From contig UQTW01000027.1 of NCBI GenBank assembly GCA_900544115.1, forward strand, positions 1 through 33,365: a DNA stretch of 33,365 nt, written 5' to 3'. Positions 7,501 to 16,284 of the stretch are shown in pieces (position 1 is the first letter of the stretch; each line of letters opens with the position of its first letter). This DNA comes from an uncultured Collinsella sp. GTDB lineage: Bacteria > Actinomycetota > Coriobacteriia > Coriobacteriales > Coriobacteriaceae. The notes beneath the pieces were generated by a model that saw only the letters and a list, made by a program, of their open reading frames with translations, was not told the DNA's origin and did not search any database. A program made the position numbers and the translations under genes.

Positions 7501-9232
7501 CACGCCCGGCATCGGCCTGATCTCGCCTCCGCCGCACCACGACATCTACTCCATCGAGGACCTGGCAGAGCTGATCTTTGACCTTAAGAATGCCAACCCC
7601 GGCGCGCGCGTGTCGGTCAAGCTGGTCAGCGAGGCCGGCGTCGGCACCATCGCAACCGGTGTGGCCAAGGGCGCTGCCGACAAGATCTTGATCAGCGGCC
7701 ACAATGGCGGCTCGGGTGCCGCGGCGCGCGATTCCATTTGGCATGCCGGCCTGCCGCTGGAGCTCGGCCTTGCCGAGGCCCAGCAGACGCTGCTGCAAAA
7801 CGGCCTGCGCTCACGCGTGGTGCTCGAGGCCGACGGCAAGCTCATGGACGGCACCGATGTTGCCGTCGCCTGCCTGCTGGGCGCCGAGGAGTTTGGCTTT
7901 GCGACCATGCCGCTCATCTCGATGGGCTGCTTCATGCAGCGCGACTGCCAGCAGGATACCTGCCCCGCCGGCATCGCGACGCAAAACTGTCGCCTGCGTC
8001 GCGGCTTCCGCGGCAAGCCCGAGCATGTCGAGCACTTTATGCTCTTTGTTGCCGAGCAGCTGCGCGAGGTCATGGCGAGCCTGGGCTTCCGCACCGTCGA
8101 CGAGATGGTCGGCCATCCCGAGTGCTTGCGCCAGATCGAGGTCCCGGGCAACCGCAAGGCTAACCTGCTGGATCTGTCGCCCGTGCTGGCAGGTGCGACC
8201 TGTGAGTTTGGTGCCCACATCCCGGGTGCCGACGGCCGTCACTTCCTGCCCCAGATGGCTGCGGACAGCGAGCTCGACAAGACGCTCGACTCCACGCTGT
8301 TTGTGCCCTACACGGCCGACGCTCGCGCGCAACTGCGCCCGATTCGCTTCCGCGCCGATATCGCCAACGTCAACCGCTGCGTGGGCACCATCTTGGGCAA
8401 CGCGGTGACCAAGGCGCATCCCGAGGGCCTGCCCGCCGGCTCCATCACCATCGATTGCGATGGCTCGGCCGGTCAGAGCTTTGGCGCCTTCCTGCCGCGC
8501 GGCATTACGCTCAACGTGTGCGGCGACGCCAACGACTACTTTGGCAAGGGCCTTTCGGGCGGCGAGGTGTCGGTGCGCCCCAACCCGCATGCGACCTACA
8601 AGTTCGACGAAAACATCATCGTGGGCAACGTTGCGTTCTTTGGCGCTACGAGCGGCCGTGGCTTCATCAACGGCCTGGCCGGCCAGCGCTTTGGCGTACG
8701 CAACTCCGGTGCCACCGTGGTGGTCGAGGGTTGCGGCAACCACGGTTGCGAGTACATGACGGGTGGCCTGGCGCTCATCCTGGGCGAGGTCGGGCAGAAC
8801 TTCGCTGCCGGCATGACGGGTGGCGTGGCTTATGTTTTTGACCAGTACGGCACGCTCGATGCCCGCGTGAACCACGAGAGCGTTGAGCTCAAGGCCCCGA
8901 CTGCCGGCGAGCTGGCGCAGATTCGCGAGCTCATCCAGGAGCACGTGGACGCGACGCAGAGCCCGCGCGGCATCAAGCTGCTCTACAGCTTTGAGACGAT
9001 GAGCAAGCACTTTGTGAAGGTCATTCCGACCGAGTACGAGCGTGTGCTGGCGATTGTCGCTGCGAGCGAGGCTGCCGGTAAGACGCATGCGCAGGCAGAG
9101 GAGCTGGCGTTTGACATTGTGACCGGTCGCGCGAGCGCCGCGGATGTCGCTCGCTTCGATATTGCGGGCGGTGCTGCGGGTGCTGCGTCCGTGGCTGCCA
9201 GCCCTGTTGCTTCGACCAAGAAGGAGGCGTAA
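4535..9232 (+). CDS. gltB: Glutamate synthase, large (alpha) subunit
   Basis: Makes glutamate from glutamine and 2-oxoglutarate together with GltD. The 1565-residue length is typical. From the N-terminus: a class II glutamine amidotransferase with its nucleophile in DACGIG (Cys21, implying removal of a 20-residue propeptide) and HSRYSTNTTPSW; a central domain; the FMN-binding synthase domain with GEGGEDP and KPGEGGHLPG; the iron-sulfur site CFMQRDCQQDTCPAG (Cys-x5-Cys-x4-Cys, a 3Fe-4S cluster); and a C-terminal Gly-rich beta-helix (GKGLSGGEVSV, GATSGRGFINGLAG). AGGGGAGG lies 6 nt before the start. The gltD ribosome-binding site lies inside its last codons, so the pair is co-transcribed. A long open frame on the opposite strand is a codon-bias artefact. 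Confidence 0.98.
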   Translation: MQADSAQQQGLYRPEFDHDACGIGALADINGERHHQILDDALSILVNLEHRGGTGLEKNTGDGAGILFQVPHHFFRKEAQKCGQILPAEGDYGVAMLFFPQDDKGVEDARRVFEEGCAEAGVPLLFWREVPVDPHDLGETARACMPTILQAFLGRPDDTPAGDAFERRLYVCRRTIEKKADAEFALRDKIFYVCSMSSRTIVYKGMLVATQMRRFFIDLNDAAVKTAVALVHSRYSTNTTPSWERAHPNRFIIHNGEINTLKGNVNWIRAREPNLYSPVLQHDLERVMPIINREGSDSAILDNVLEFLVMNGRPLTRAASMLLPEPWDHNDSLSEERRAYDAYQSMLMEPWDGPAAIAFTDGRTLGAALDRNGLRPARYYVTRDGRFMLASEVGTIEVSPENILTSGCLGPGQMLEVDFARGRVIYNDELRARYAKEKPYRDWIAEETLTVDALDEPAAPAPAEDAEVPAAVRMAKLGYHWDDVDEVVRPMAQQGKAPLASMGIDAPLACLSKKTRSFFDYFYQLFAQVTNPPIDALREHMVTSTTLYLGNHGNLLEDSRTACQLVRLERPLLNEEELEHICAIDRVGFKTRRFRAVYRRDAGEGALQAALKQLAEDVEAAVRDGVNIVVLSDRAAAGEVPVPSLLAVGCVHNHLIRAGVRTFADIVVECGDAVSPHDFAALVGYSASGIYPYNAHACIRDLAARGDLDVTVEQGIANYNKAATAGIVSIMSKMGISTVQSYHSAQIFEAVGFTPEFVNAYFAGTVSRVGGMGVEDVECEQNERYDAALAILKSPAPDQLPTLGLTKWRPLGGEDHLIDPQTVYLLQTACREDSYDTFKEYSARLHRTGRAVRLRDLLDFDASGRTPVSLDEVEPALNIVRRFNTGAMSYGSISKEAHECMAIAMNRLHGRSNSGEGGEDPRRETPLANGDSKNSAIKQVASARFGVTSRYLCSAFEIQIKMAQGAKPGEGGHLPGKKVYPWIAEVRQSTPGIGLISPPPHHDIYSIEDLAELIFDLKNANPGARVSVKLVSEAGVGTIATGVAKGAADKILISGHNGGSGAAARDSIWHAGLPLELGLAEAQQTLLQNGLRSRVVLEADGKLMDGTDVAVACLLGAEEFGFATMPLISMGCFMQRDCQQDTCPAGIATQNCRLRRGFRGKPEHVEHFMLFVAEQLREVMASLGFRTVDEMVGHPECLRQIEVPGNRKANLLDLSPVLAGATCEFGAHIPGADGRHFLPQMAADSELDKTLDSTLFVPYTADARAQLRPIRFRADIANVNRCVGTILGNAVTKAHPEGLPAGSITIDCDGSAGQSFGAFLPRGITLNVCGDANDYFGKGLSGGEVSVRPNPHATYKFDENIIVGNVAFFGATSGRGFINGLAGQRFGVRNSGATVVVEGCGNHGCEYMTGGLALILGEVGQNFAAGMTGGVAYVFDQYGTLDARVNHESVELKAPTAGELAQIRELIQEHVDATQSPRGIKLLYSFETMSKHFVKVIPTEYERVLAIVAASEAAGKTHAQAEELAFDIVTGRASAADVARFDIAGGAAGAASVAASPVASTKKEA

Positions 9233-9237
9233 GTGCC

Positions 9238-10719
<1,482 letters not shown>

Positions 10720-10721
10720 AG

Positions 10722-10777
10722 TAGTCATTTAAGAACGTCCTCAATGACTAGTCATTTTTTGTCTAGTCGTTGGGGAC
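10722..10777 (+). terminator. Overlapping palindromes after gltD, probable terminator
   Basis: TAGTCATT (10722-10729) pairs with AATGACTA (10743-10750). The latter also forms the perfect palindrome AATGACTAGTCATT (10743-10756), which runs into a T tract. A third and stronger pairing joins 10737-10751 to 10763-10777 (15 bp with two G-U pairs) across that T tract. The structures exclude one another. Termination of gltBD is the simplest role. The right arm continues into GGGACACTCCTTGC, which recurs inverted at 22840. Confidence 0.6.
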
Positions 10778-11080
10778 ACTCCTTGCGGATTTGCGAGCGA
10801 TTTGCTCGTTTGTCGACGTACGGGTGTTCATTTGTCGACTTCTTGGGCTGTGGTCACCTGTTGTTTCTGTGGTGGCTGCGGGCATCTGGCTCAAAAGGGC
10901 GGGTTGGCTGTCTATGTCTACCTGCGGTTTTGTTGCGGTGGACTCATTCGGTCAAGTGTCCCGTCAAGTGTTTGGTTAGCATCTGGTTTGCAGTCGAAGG
11001 CCTATTTTGCCCGCGCTTGCCTCGGTTGCCCACCCTCCTCGTAAGCTCAAATTGAGGTCCATCAGTTTGAGGAGGATGCC
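10778..11080. other. Intergenic region, no supported gene
   Basis: About 300 bp between gltD and the next gene. Open frames here (for example from 10744) lack a ribosome-binding site and recognisable protein character. Visible features are a short hairpin CGAGC/GCTCG (10794-10808), two copies of TTTGTCGAC (from about 10809 and 10832), and a direct repeat GTCAAGTGT twice near 10950-10970. No convincing promoter was found. AGGAGG about 8 nt before 11081 belongs to the next gene. Confidence 0.5.
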
Positions 11081-11788
11081 ATGACTGACCACGCTTTTGA
11101 CCGAGCAGAGCTGGCTGAAGCCGTCGGCAACGATATTGCCGACATGGCTCACTTTTGGATGCTGCGGAAGTTTCAATTTCTGGAGCCGGCGCGCGAGCAG
11201 TTCGAGATTATCGTCGATCCGTGGCTCAGCTATTGCGAGGAACCATCTCAAAACGAAATCATGGCCTACAACATGGCGTTTACCGATTGGCTGCTGTTTG
11301 AGCGCCCCTATTACCACGGCAAGACGCTGTTGGAACTGTATGTGGACGAGCCGCCGGCGTCAATTTCTCCTGCTTCGCTCGGGCGACTTAAGCAGGTGCG
11401 TGACACGCAGTATTTCTCGCGCTTTGGCATTTTGGACAAGGATCCCGCGACTGGCATGGTCGTGCTGAAGGACACGCGCACCGACCGTCGCTTTGACGTC
11501 TACGACCCACATATCGTGCAAAAGGAGCGCTGGAACGATGGTGCGATTGCGGTGCGACTCGCGTGCGTCGACGATGTCTGGCTGACGGCGGGGCAGCTCT
11601 ACCTGTATGACATCGCGCGCCTGAGCGACACGACGGTCGACGGGCCGGGCTCGGTGCATCCCGAGGACCTGGAGGACGGTTTCGACACCTCGTGCATCAG
11701 CTTCTTTTTGCGCCTGGTCCGCGACATCATGGGTGCCCAGGGGCGGTATGTGAAGTCGCTCAACATCTACGAACAGGAATGGGAGTAG
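11081..11788 (+). CDS. Conserved-looking protein of unknown function
   Basis: 235 residues, acidic, soluble, with no signal peptide or membrane helix. I do not recognise the family. The first 80 residues look helical and rich in aromatics (MAHFWMLRKFQFLEP, WLSYCEEPSQNEIMAYNMAFTDW split over two blocks). The second half looks like a beta-rich domain (ILDKDPATGMVVLKDTRTDRRFDVYDPH). It may be a real single-domain gene, since codon use matches the neighbours and TTGAGGAGG precedes ATG 11081 closely. It is monocistronic or in tandem with the DUF559 gene; hairpin array 3 separates the two. Confidence 0.75.
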   Translation: MTDHAFDRAELAEAVGNDIADMAHFWMLRKFQFLEPAREQFEIIVDPWLSYCEEPSQNEIMAYNMAFTDWLLFERPYYHGKTLLELYVDEPPASISPASLGRLKQVRDTQYFSRFGILDKDPATGMVVLKDTRTDRRFDVYDPHIVQKERWNDGAIAVRLACVDDVWLTAGQLYLYDIARLSDTTVDGPGSVHPEDLEDGFDTSCISFFLRLVRDIMGAQGRYVKSLNIYEQEWE

Positions 11789-11827
11789 GGGATGGACGGT
11801 TGTCGCCTGCCTTGCCTTCTGCCTTTA

Positions 11828-11966
11828 TGTCTCGATCTGTAACGTTTAGGGACAAAAAACCGGTCTACCTGTTACAGATCGAGACGAATACCTGGGCGCC
11901 GCTGGTTTGTCTAAATCTGTAACGTTTAGGGGCCTGGAGAACGTCTAACTGTTACAGATCAAGACG
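11828..11966 (+). repeat. Hairpin array 3: two 59-bp palindromic units, 80-bp period
   Basis: Units lie at 11828-11886 and 11908-11966. Both end their left arm in AACG rather than AACA, unlike other arrays. Unit 7 carries two adjacent mismatches in its arms (CTAAATCTG against CAGATCAAG) and is partly decayed. The first unit begins TGTCTC, and the last is followed by TTT. The second unit ends only 19 bp before the GTG start of the DUF559/AbiEi-like gene, so the array falls in the promoter or leader position of that gene. Confidence 0.92.
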
Positions 11967-11985
11967 TTTATCAGCGGAGGCAACG

Positions 11986-13062
11986 GTGACAATGGTCCAT
12001 TTGTCCGATGTGGTGGTGATGGAAGTGTCTAATACCGTTCTCAAACACAAGCATACGGCTCGCAACACGTTGGCGCGGAATAGGATGCTTGCCAGGCTCA
12101 CGGAGGCGGCTGAACTAGGCGTGCTGCTTGTGACGCACGACAATGCCGAGCTCATGTGGCTGCGGCGCCATGTGGGAACCGACGATATCGCGGAGCCTGA
12201 GTCGCACCTGTTCTGTTTTCAGCATGATTGGGATGCGTTGACGCCGACGGAGCGAGCGCTGCGGACCATCAAAGGGCTTGCGGAGTTTCATCCCGATTGG
12301 GCGTTTTGGGGTTACGACGCGGCACTTTTGTGGGGTCTGGAGGTGCCAAATGATCTGCTTGGGCCGCGATTTCTTGTTAAGACAGGTTGCTCGGTGCCGC
12401 TGAGTGCAGGATGCCGGCTGTTGCGTCCGCAGGCGGCGGGTGCGCTTGAGCGCGTCGACGGCGTGCGAGTGACGCCGTTTTGGCGCACGGTGAAGGACTG
12501 TCTGCTGCGTGCGCCGTTTTCGTATGGTCTGGCGATCGCCGATTCTGCGCTGCGGGCGAAGGGCATATCGCGCGACGACCTCTGCGAACGGCTCCAGGCC
12601 GATTGCGAGGGCAGACGCGGATATCGCAGAGCTCAGGTGATTGCGTCGCATGCGGACGGGCTGTCCGAAAACGGTGGCGAGTCTCGGTTCCGGGCATTCT
12701 TTATTGCATACGGTTTTCCGGTGCCAGAGTTGCAGGTGGAGTTTCGTGACCCGCTTGATTCGAGCCAAGTGTTTCGCGTTGATTATTTCTGGAGGCTCGA
12801 GGACGGGACGTGCGTGATTGGCGAGCTCGATGGAAAGGGAAAGTATGCCTTACAGAACGACGAGGGTCGGGAGTCGGTCGACCCGTTCGTGGCAGAACGT
12901 CAGCGAGAGTCTCATCTGACGATGCTCGGACATAAGGTGCTGAGGTTTACGTTTGATGAGCTCAAGAATCCGGGGAAGCTGGCTGAAAAGATGAGACTGG
13001 CGGGCATTCCGCAGTGGGCCGATTTGGCTGAGCAGTGGAGGCGGCAGTGGTATGGGCGCTGA
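11986..13062 (+). CDS. AbiEi-like / DUF559 (PD-(D/E)xK, Vsr-fold) protein
   Basis: A 358-residue protein of a type common in Actinobacteria. The N-terminal two thirds resemble the AbiEi antitoxin/regulator region (ALLWGLEVP, VTPFWRTVKDCLLRAPFSYGLAIADSALR in two blocks). The C-terminal third has the DUF559/very-short-patch endonuclease fold. Candidate active-site residues are Glu in GESRFR, Asp in VDYFW, and the Glu-x-Asp/Lys set in GELDGKGKY, then RQRESHLTMLGHKVLRFTFDEL. No AbiEii toxin gene lies beside it, so it is a solitary member. The GTG start at 11986 follows GCGGAGG; ATG 11992 is the alternative. It is bracketed by hairpin arrays 3 and 4. Nuclease or DNA-binding activity is inferred from fold, not shown. 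Confidence 0.75.
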   Translation: MTMVHLSDVVVMEVSNTVLKHKHTARNTLARNRMLARLTEAAELGVLLVTHDNAELMWLRRHVGTDDIAEPESHLFCFQHDWDALTPTERALRTIKGLAEFHPDWAFWGYDAALLWGLEVPNDLLGPRFLVKTGCSVPLSAGCRLLRPQAAGALERVDGVRVTPFWRTVKDCLLRAPFSYGLAIADSALRAKGISRDDLCERLQADCEGRRGYRRAQVIASHADGLSENGGESRFRAFFIAYGFPVPELQVEFRDPLDSSQVFRVDYFWRLEDGTCVIGELDGKGKYALQNDEGRESVDPFVAERQRESHLTMLGHKVLRFTFDELKNPGKLAEKMRLAGIPQWADLAEQWRRQWYGR

Positions 13063-13102
13063 GGGGTGTAACTGACGCGGATGTGGTTGTTCCTGCCGAG
13101 TT

Positions 13103-13322
13103 TGTCTCGATCTGTAACAACAAGGGGCCGTTTGGCCTCGCAACTGTTACAGATCGAGACAGAAGGTTGGCTGCCGCTAAAATATCTCGATCTGTAACAT
13201 CTAGAGGCCGAAAACCTGTCTACTTGTTACAGATTGAGACAAAGGTTGGACGCGGTGCCGAAAGATCTCGATCTGTAACATCTGGCTGCTAAAACCCGGT
13301 CTACCTGTTACAGATCTAGACA
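13103..13322 (+). repeat. Hairpin array 4: three 59-bp palindromic units
   Basis: Units lie at 13103-13161, 13183-13241 and 13264-13322. Unit starts are 80 and 81 bp apart, so one spacer has 22 bp. Both spacers contain AAGGTTGG near their left end. Unit 8 has its A-rich loop on the minus strand, unlike units 9 and 10. The first unit begins TGTCTC, the next two TATCTC and GATCTC; the last is followed by TTT. The array lies between the DUF559 gene (41 bp after its stop) and the amidohydrolase gene. Confidence 0.93.
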
Positions 13323-13470
13323 TTTCCCGGATGTCGCTGGGATGGGACTGCAATGCATTCCGTTCTCCGTGTCTCATCCTTTCTCCGTTAACCGATATGT
13401 CCGCAGCAACCCTGCCGCACTGGGTGATAATGGACAAATGTTCAAGTTGCTCGTGAGGGAGGAGCTCGAT

Positions 13471-14841
13471 ATGGCGTCTGCCGATCGTTCCACGTTGTTT
13501 ATCAATGCGACCGTCCTGGATGGCTCGGAGCATATGGAGCCGCAACCCGATATGGCCGTGGCCGTTGAGCGCGGTGTCATCACGTGGGTGGGGCCGAGTG
13601 CTGTGGCGCAGGCGCCTGCAGGTGCCGAGGTCATCGACCTGGCCGGCGCGTACCTCATGCCCGGCCTCATCAATATGCATGTGCACCTGTGCGGCTCGGG
13701 CAAGCCTGTCTCGGCCGGCGATGCGGGCGCGCTGATGAAGAAGCTCGATAATCCCGTGGGGCGCGCCATCGTGCGCCATATTCTTAAGGGCAGCGCCCAG
13801 CAGCAGTTGGCAAGCGGCGTGACCACGGTGCGCGGTGCGGGTGACCCGCTGTTTGCCGATATTGCCGTGCGCAACGCTATCGACGCCGGCAAGTATCAGG
13901 GTCCGCGTCTGGTGGCGCCGGGAACGGGTGTCACGGTGCCGGGCGGTCACGGTGCGGGGCTGTTCGCGCAGGTCGCCGATACCCCCGATGAGGCGGCCGA
14001 ACAAGTGCGTGACTTGTATGCGCGCGGTGCCGACGTCATCAAGCTGTTCGTGACGGGCGGCGTGTTCGACGCGACCGAAGTAGGTGAGCCGGGCGTGCTG
14101 CGCATGCCGGTCGAGGTTGCCGCGGCGGCGTGCAAGGCTGCGCACGAGGTGGGCCTGCCGGTTATGGCTCATGTCGAGAGCACCGAGGGCGTGAAGGCCG
14201 CGCTTGAGGCCGGCGTCGATACGATCGAGCACGGTGCCCCGATGACTCCCGAGATCTTGGAACTGTACCGCGGCGCCGCGGGCACGCAGCTTGAGGGGCG
14301 TGCGCCCAGCGTTACCTGCACTATCAGCCCCGCGCTGCCGTTTGTGCTGCTCGATCCGGAGAAGACCCATTCGACCGACACGCAAAAGAAGAACGGCGAC
14401 ATTGTGTGTTCGGGCATCATCGAGAGCGCCCGTGCCGCACTGGAAGCTGGCGTTAAGGTGGGCCTGGGCACGGACTCGAGCTGCCCGTTTGTGACGCAGT
14501 ACGACATGTGGCGTGAGGTTGCCTTTTTTGCCAAGTACGTGGGCGTGAGCAACGCCTTTGCGCTGCATACGGCTACGCAGATCAATGCCGAGCTGCTGGG
14601 GCTGGGCGGCGAGACCGGTACGATCGAGTGCGGCAAGGCTGCCGATATCTTGGTAACGCGCAAGAACCCGCTCGATGATCTGTGCGCACTGCGTGAGCCG
14701 ACGTACGTGATGTGCCGTGGTGATCTGGTGCGCAAACTCAAGGTGAAGCGTATTCCCGAGGTGGACGCCGAGCTCGACGCGATTATGGCCATGCCTGCCG
14801 AAGCGCTGGCTGAGGAGCTCGCCCGCGACGGTGTGGCGTAG
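13471..14841 (+). CDS. Metal-dependent amidohydrolase
   Basis: A 456-residue hydrolase of the amidohydrolase superfamily (TIM barrel with a binuclear metal site), close to imidazolonepropionase- or Xaa-Pro dipeptidase-like members. Metal ligands visible: HVHLCG (His-x-His), the carboxylated Lys in VIKLFVTGG, His in MAHVES, His in IEHGAP, and Asp in GTDSSCPF. The flanking beta-sandwich is built from the first 55 and the last 60 residues (GKAADILVTRKNPLDD). The frame is open from 13342, but ATG 13471 has AGGGAGGAG ahead of it and starts just before the sandwich. The substrate, probably a cyclic amide or dipeptide, is unknown. There is no signal peptide, so it is cytoplasmic. It stands alone and is followed by a terminator. 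Confidence 0.9.
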   Translation: MASADRSTLFINATVLDGSEHMEPQPDMAVAVERGVITWVGPSAVAQAPAGAEVIDLAGAYLMPGLINMHVHLCGSGKPVSAGDAGALMKKLDNPVGRAIVRHILKGSAQQQLASGVTTVRGAGDPLFADIAVRNAIDAGKYQGPRLVAPGTGVTVPGGHGAGLFAQVADTPDEAAEQVRDLYARGADVIKLFVTGGVFDATEVGEPGVLRMPVEVAAAACKAAHEVGLPVMAHVESTEGVKAALEAGVDTIEHGAPMTPEILELYRGAAGTQLEGRAPSVTCTISPALPFVLLDPEKTHSTDTQKKNGDIVCSGIIESARAALEAGVKVGLGTDSSCPFVTQYDMWREVAFFAKYVGVSNAFALHTATQINAELLGLGGETGTIECGKAADILVTRKNPLDDLCALREPTYVMCRGDLVRKLKVKRIPEVDAELDAIMAMPAEALAEELARDGVA

Positions 14842-14875
14842 ATGTGACAAAGGGGCAGCTCCGTTGCCGCATGCA

Positions 14876-14912
14876 AAAAGCCGAGGTCTCAACACGAGGC
14901 CTCGGCTTTTTT
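14876..14912. terminator. Bidirectional rho-independent terminator
   Basis: AAAAGCCGAGG (14876-14886) pairs perfectly with CCTCGGCTTTT (14900-14910), with A's before and T's after. It can end both the amidohydrolase transcript and the converging minus-strand transcript. A further stem GGGACAAA/TTTGTCCC lies at 14935-14942 and 14956-14963, closer to the minus-strand gene. Confidence 0.9.
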
Positions 14913-14974
14913 ATCGAACAAATACTTAAGATTTGGGACAAACAAACCTGATTAATTTGTCCCGCGTGCGGGCG

Positions 14975-15448
14975 CTAGGAGCGGGTTTCCATCTTGGCGT
15001 GGCACTTGGGGCAGGTGACGCGGATCTTGCCTTTGCCCTTGGGGACGGAGAGCATCTGGCCGCAGTTGGGGCACTTGAGGTATGCTGTGGTCTTGCGACC
15101 CTTCCACATCTTCTTGGCCGTGCGCTTGGCACGCTCAAAGTCTTCCTTGCTGGTACCGGCCGTGCGCGAGGCGTTGGCAGCCGCGGTGCCGCTACCCAAG
15201 CTCGCTACGAACTTGCCCAGGCCGGGGACGTTAGCGGTCGCGGCGACAAAGGCCGCGTTTTCCTTGCGACGTGCATCGATATTTTTGGACAGGCCGCGCA
15301 GCACGCCAATCACGATTACGGCGATGGCAATCCAGCTGAGCCACTGGATATGGGCTATCGATCCGATCATCGCGATGACGATGCCGACAAAGCCCATAAC
15401 GATGGTGAGCTCATCGGCGCCATTGCGGCCCTTCATAAAGTCATTCAT
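14975..15448 (-). CDS. Membrane protein with C-terminal zinc ribbon
   Basis: 157 residues. Two adjacent hydrophobic segments at about residues 14-30 and 35-51 (IVMGFVGIVIAMIG, WLSWIAIAVIVIGVL) form a hairpin in the membrane. A basic linker (ERAKRTAKKMWKGRK) and a zinc ribbon follow at the C-terminus (CPNCGQMLSVPKGKGKIRV, then CPKC). The ribbon of two CPxC knuckles around a Lys-rich turn is of a type found in many small membrane proteins of Coriobacteriia; the function is unknown. The ATG at 15448 is preferred over an upstream ATG at 15478 because AAAGG lies about 8 nt before it. It lies downstream of csoR on the same strand but beyond a repeat region, so it probably has its own promoter. Confidence 0.8.
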   Translation of the reverse strand: MNDFMKGRNGADELTIVMGFVGIVIAMIGSIAHIQWLSWIAIAVIVIGVLRGLSKNIDARRKENAAFVAATANVPGLGKFVASLGSGTAAANASRTAGTSKEDFERAKRTAKKMWKGRKTTAYLKCPNCGQMLSVPKGKGKIRVTCPKCHAKMETRS

Positions 15449-15502
15449 GCAAATTGCCTTTCGTTCGATATGCTGCACGCCTTTATACCCGATTTAGAGC
15501 AA

Positions 15503-15569
15503 GGGGGACAGGTCAATCTGCACCAAGGTGGTGCAAACATACCTGTCCCCGATGCACCAAGAAGGTGCA
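15503..15569. repeat. Nested and tandem hairpins between the zinc-ribbon gene and csoR
   Basis: GGGGACAGGT (15504-15513) pairs with ACCTGTCCCC (15541-15550). Inside it GCACC/GGTGC forms a second hairpin (15520-15534). A third hairpin TGCACC/GGTGCA follows at 15553-15569 and repeats the inner one with loop AAGAA instead of AAGGT. No T tract on either strand. It looks like a tandemly duplicated extragenic palindrome. Confidence 0.7.
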
Positions 15570-15594
15570 AAGCAGTCCGTCCCCAATGCCCCAA

Positions 15595-15867
15595 TTACTT
15601 GGAGAGCTTGTCGACGACGCGTTCGATCTCGGCGAGCTTGGCGGCCTTGAGGTCTTCGTCGCCCGATTCGATTGCCGAAGTCACGCAGCCCTCGATATGC
15701 GCCTTGAGCACGTCGGCGTTGATGCGCGCAATGAGCGCCTGCGTTGCCATGAGCTGCGTGGAAATATCGACGCAGTAGCGGTCCTCATCGACCATCCGCA
15801 AGATGCCGTCGATCTGGCCGCGTGCCGTCTTGAGCATGCGGGTCACCGATTTGTGGTCTGCCATCAT
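15595..15867 (-). CDS. csoR: CsoR-family copper-sensing repressor
   Basis: A 90-residue all-helical DUF156 protein. It binds its operator when metal-free and lets go on Cu(I) binding. The Cu(I) ligands of CsoR are present in the right order: Cys32 (RYCVDI), His57 and Cys61 (KAHIEGC). The N-terminal block SVTRMLKTARGQIDGILRMV is the family signature. Two ATG codons lie together at 15867 and 15864, with GAGGA a few bases before. The Cys-His-Cys set argues for copper rather than nickel (RcnR) or formaldehyde (FrmR). It lies 48 bp after copZ and would be co-transcribed with it. A matching operator lies before copA. Confidence 0.93.
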   Translation of the reverse strand: MMADHKSVTRMLKTARGQIDGILRMVDEDRYCVDISTQLMATQALIARINADVLKAHIEGCVTSAIESGDEDLKAAKLAEIERVVDKLSK

Positions 15868-15915
15868 GGCGGGTCCTCGTTTCTGGTCGATGGGGTCGAA
15901 TGCTTCTGGTAGCTG

Positions 15916-16137
15916 CTACGCGGCGGTCACGGACAGGGCGTGGAACTTCTCGCCGGCGCCCTCGACGGCGGCAGCGAGCTGCTCGGCGGTCACGGTGTCG
16001 GCGCACTCAACCTGGACGGTCTGGGTCTCGTGATCGGCGTCGGCGTCGGTCACGCCGGCAACGTTGAGCAACGCCGTCTCGACGGTGGCGTCGCAGTGGC
16101 CGCACATGAGGCCGGAAGTCTTGATTGTGTATCGCAT
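15916..16137 (-). CDS. copZ: Copper chaperone, heavy-metal-associated domain protein
   Basis: A 73-residue single HMA domain (ferredoxin-like fold) that carries Cu(I) in the cytoplasm to CopA. The metal motif is at residues 11-15, Met-Cys-Gly-His-Cys (Cys12, Cys15), close to the CopZ form MxCxxC. The frame is open upstream to 16248, but the ATG at 16137 follows AGAGAGGA and gives a standard HMA start (MRYTIKTSGLMCGHC). It lies between copA and csoR on the same strand, 147 bp after copA. Confidence 0.92.
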   Translation of the reverse strand: MRYTIKTSGLMCGHCDATVETALLNVAGVTDADADHETQTVQVECADTVTAEQLAAAVEGAGEKFHALSVTAA

Positions 16138-16162
16138 CGGTATTCCTCTCTGTTGTGTCGGC

Positions 16163-16256
16163 TTTCCCAGGCACCCGACCTTGGCCTTCAAGCCGTCGCT
16201 CGCGTACCAAAGTACGCGTCGCTCCTCTTTCAGGTCAATCTCGGGCACCTGGAAAA
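16163..16256. repeat. Long-range palindrome in the copA-copZ spacer
   Basis: Outer arms 16163-16178 and 16241-16256 are complementary at 13 of 16 positions. Inside lies a perfect hairpin CGCGTAC-CAAA-GTACGCG (16201-16218). The structure fills most of the 147-bp gap between copA and copZ and would be in their shared mRNA. It could shield or separate the two messages or be an extragenic repeat. An open frame across it, read as an N-terminal extension of copZ, lacks a ribosome-binding site. Confidence 0.6.
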
Positions 16257-16284
16257 CCCGTTCTAAATGGACTTAAGGGTGAAC

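Noticed and set aside
4511..7798. 1095-codon open frame on the minus strand opposite gltB
   Set aside because: It mirrors the codon bias of gltB, has no ribosome-binding site or recognisable domain, and overlaps a certain gene completely.
13035..13292. Small frames running through the hairpin arrays
   Set aside because: They encode only translated repeat sequence (such as LLQIET or SICN strings) and have no start signals.
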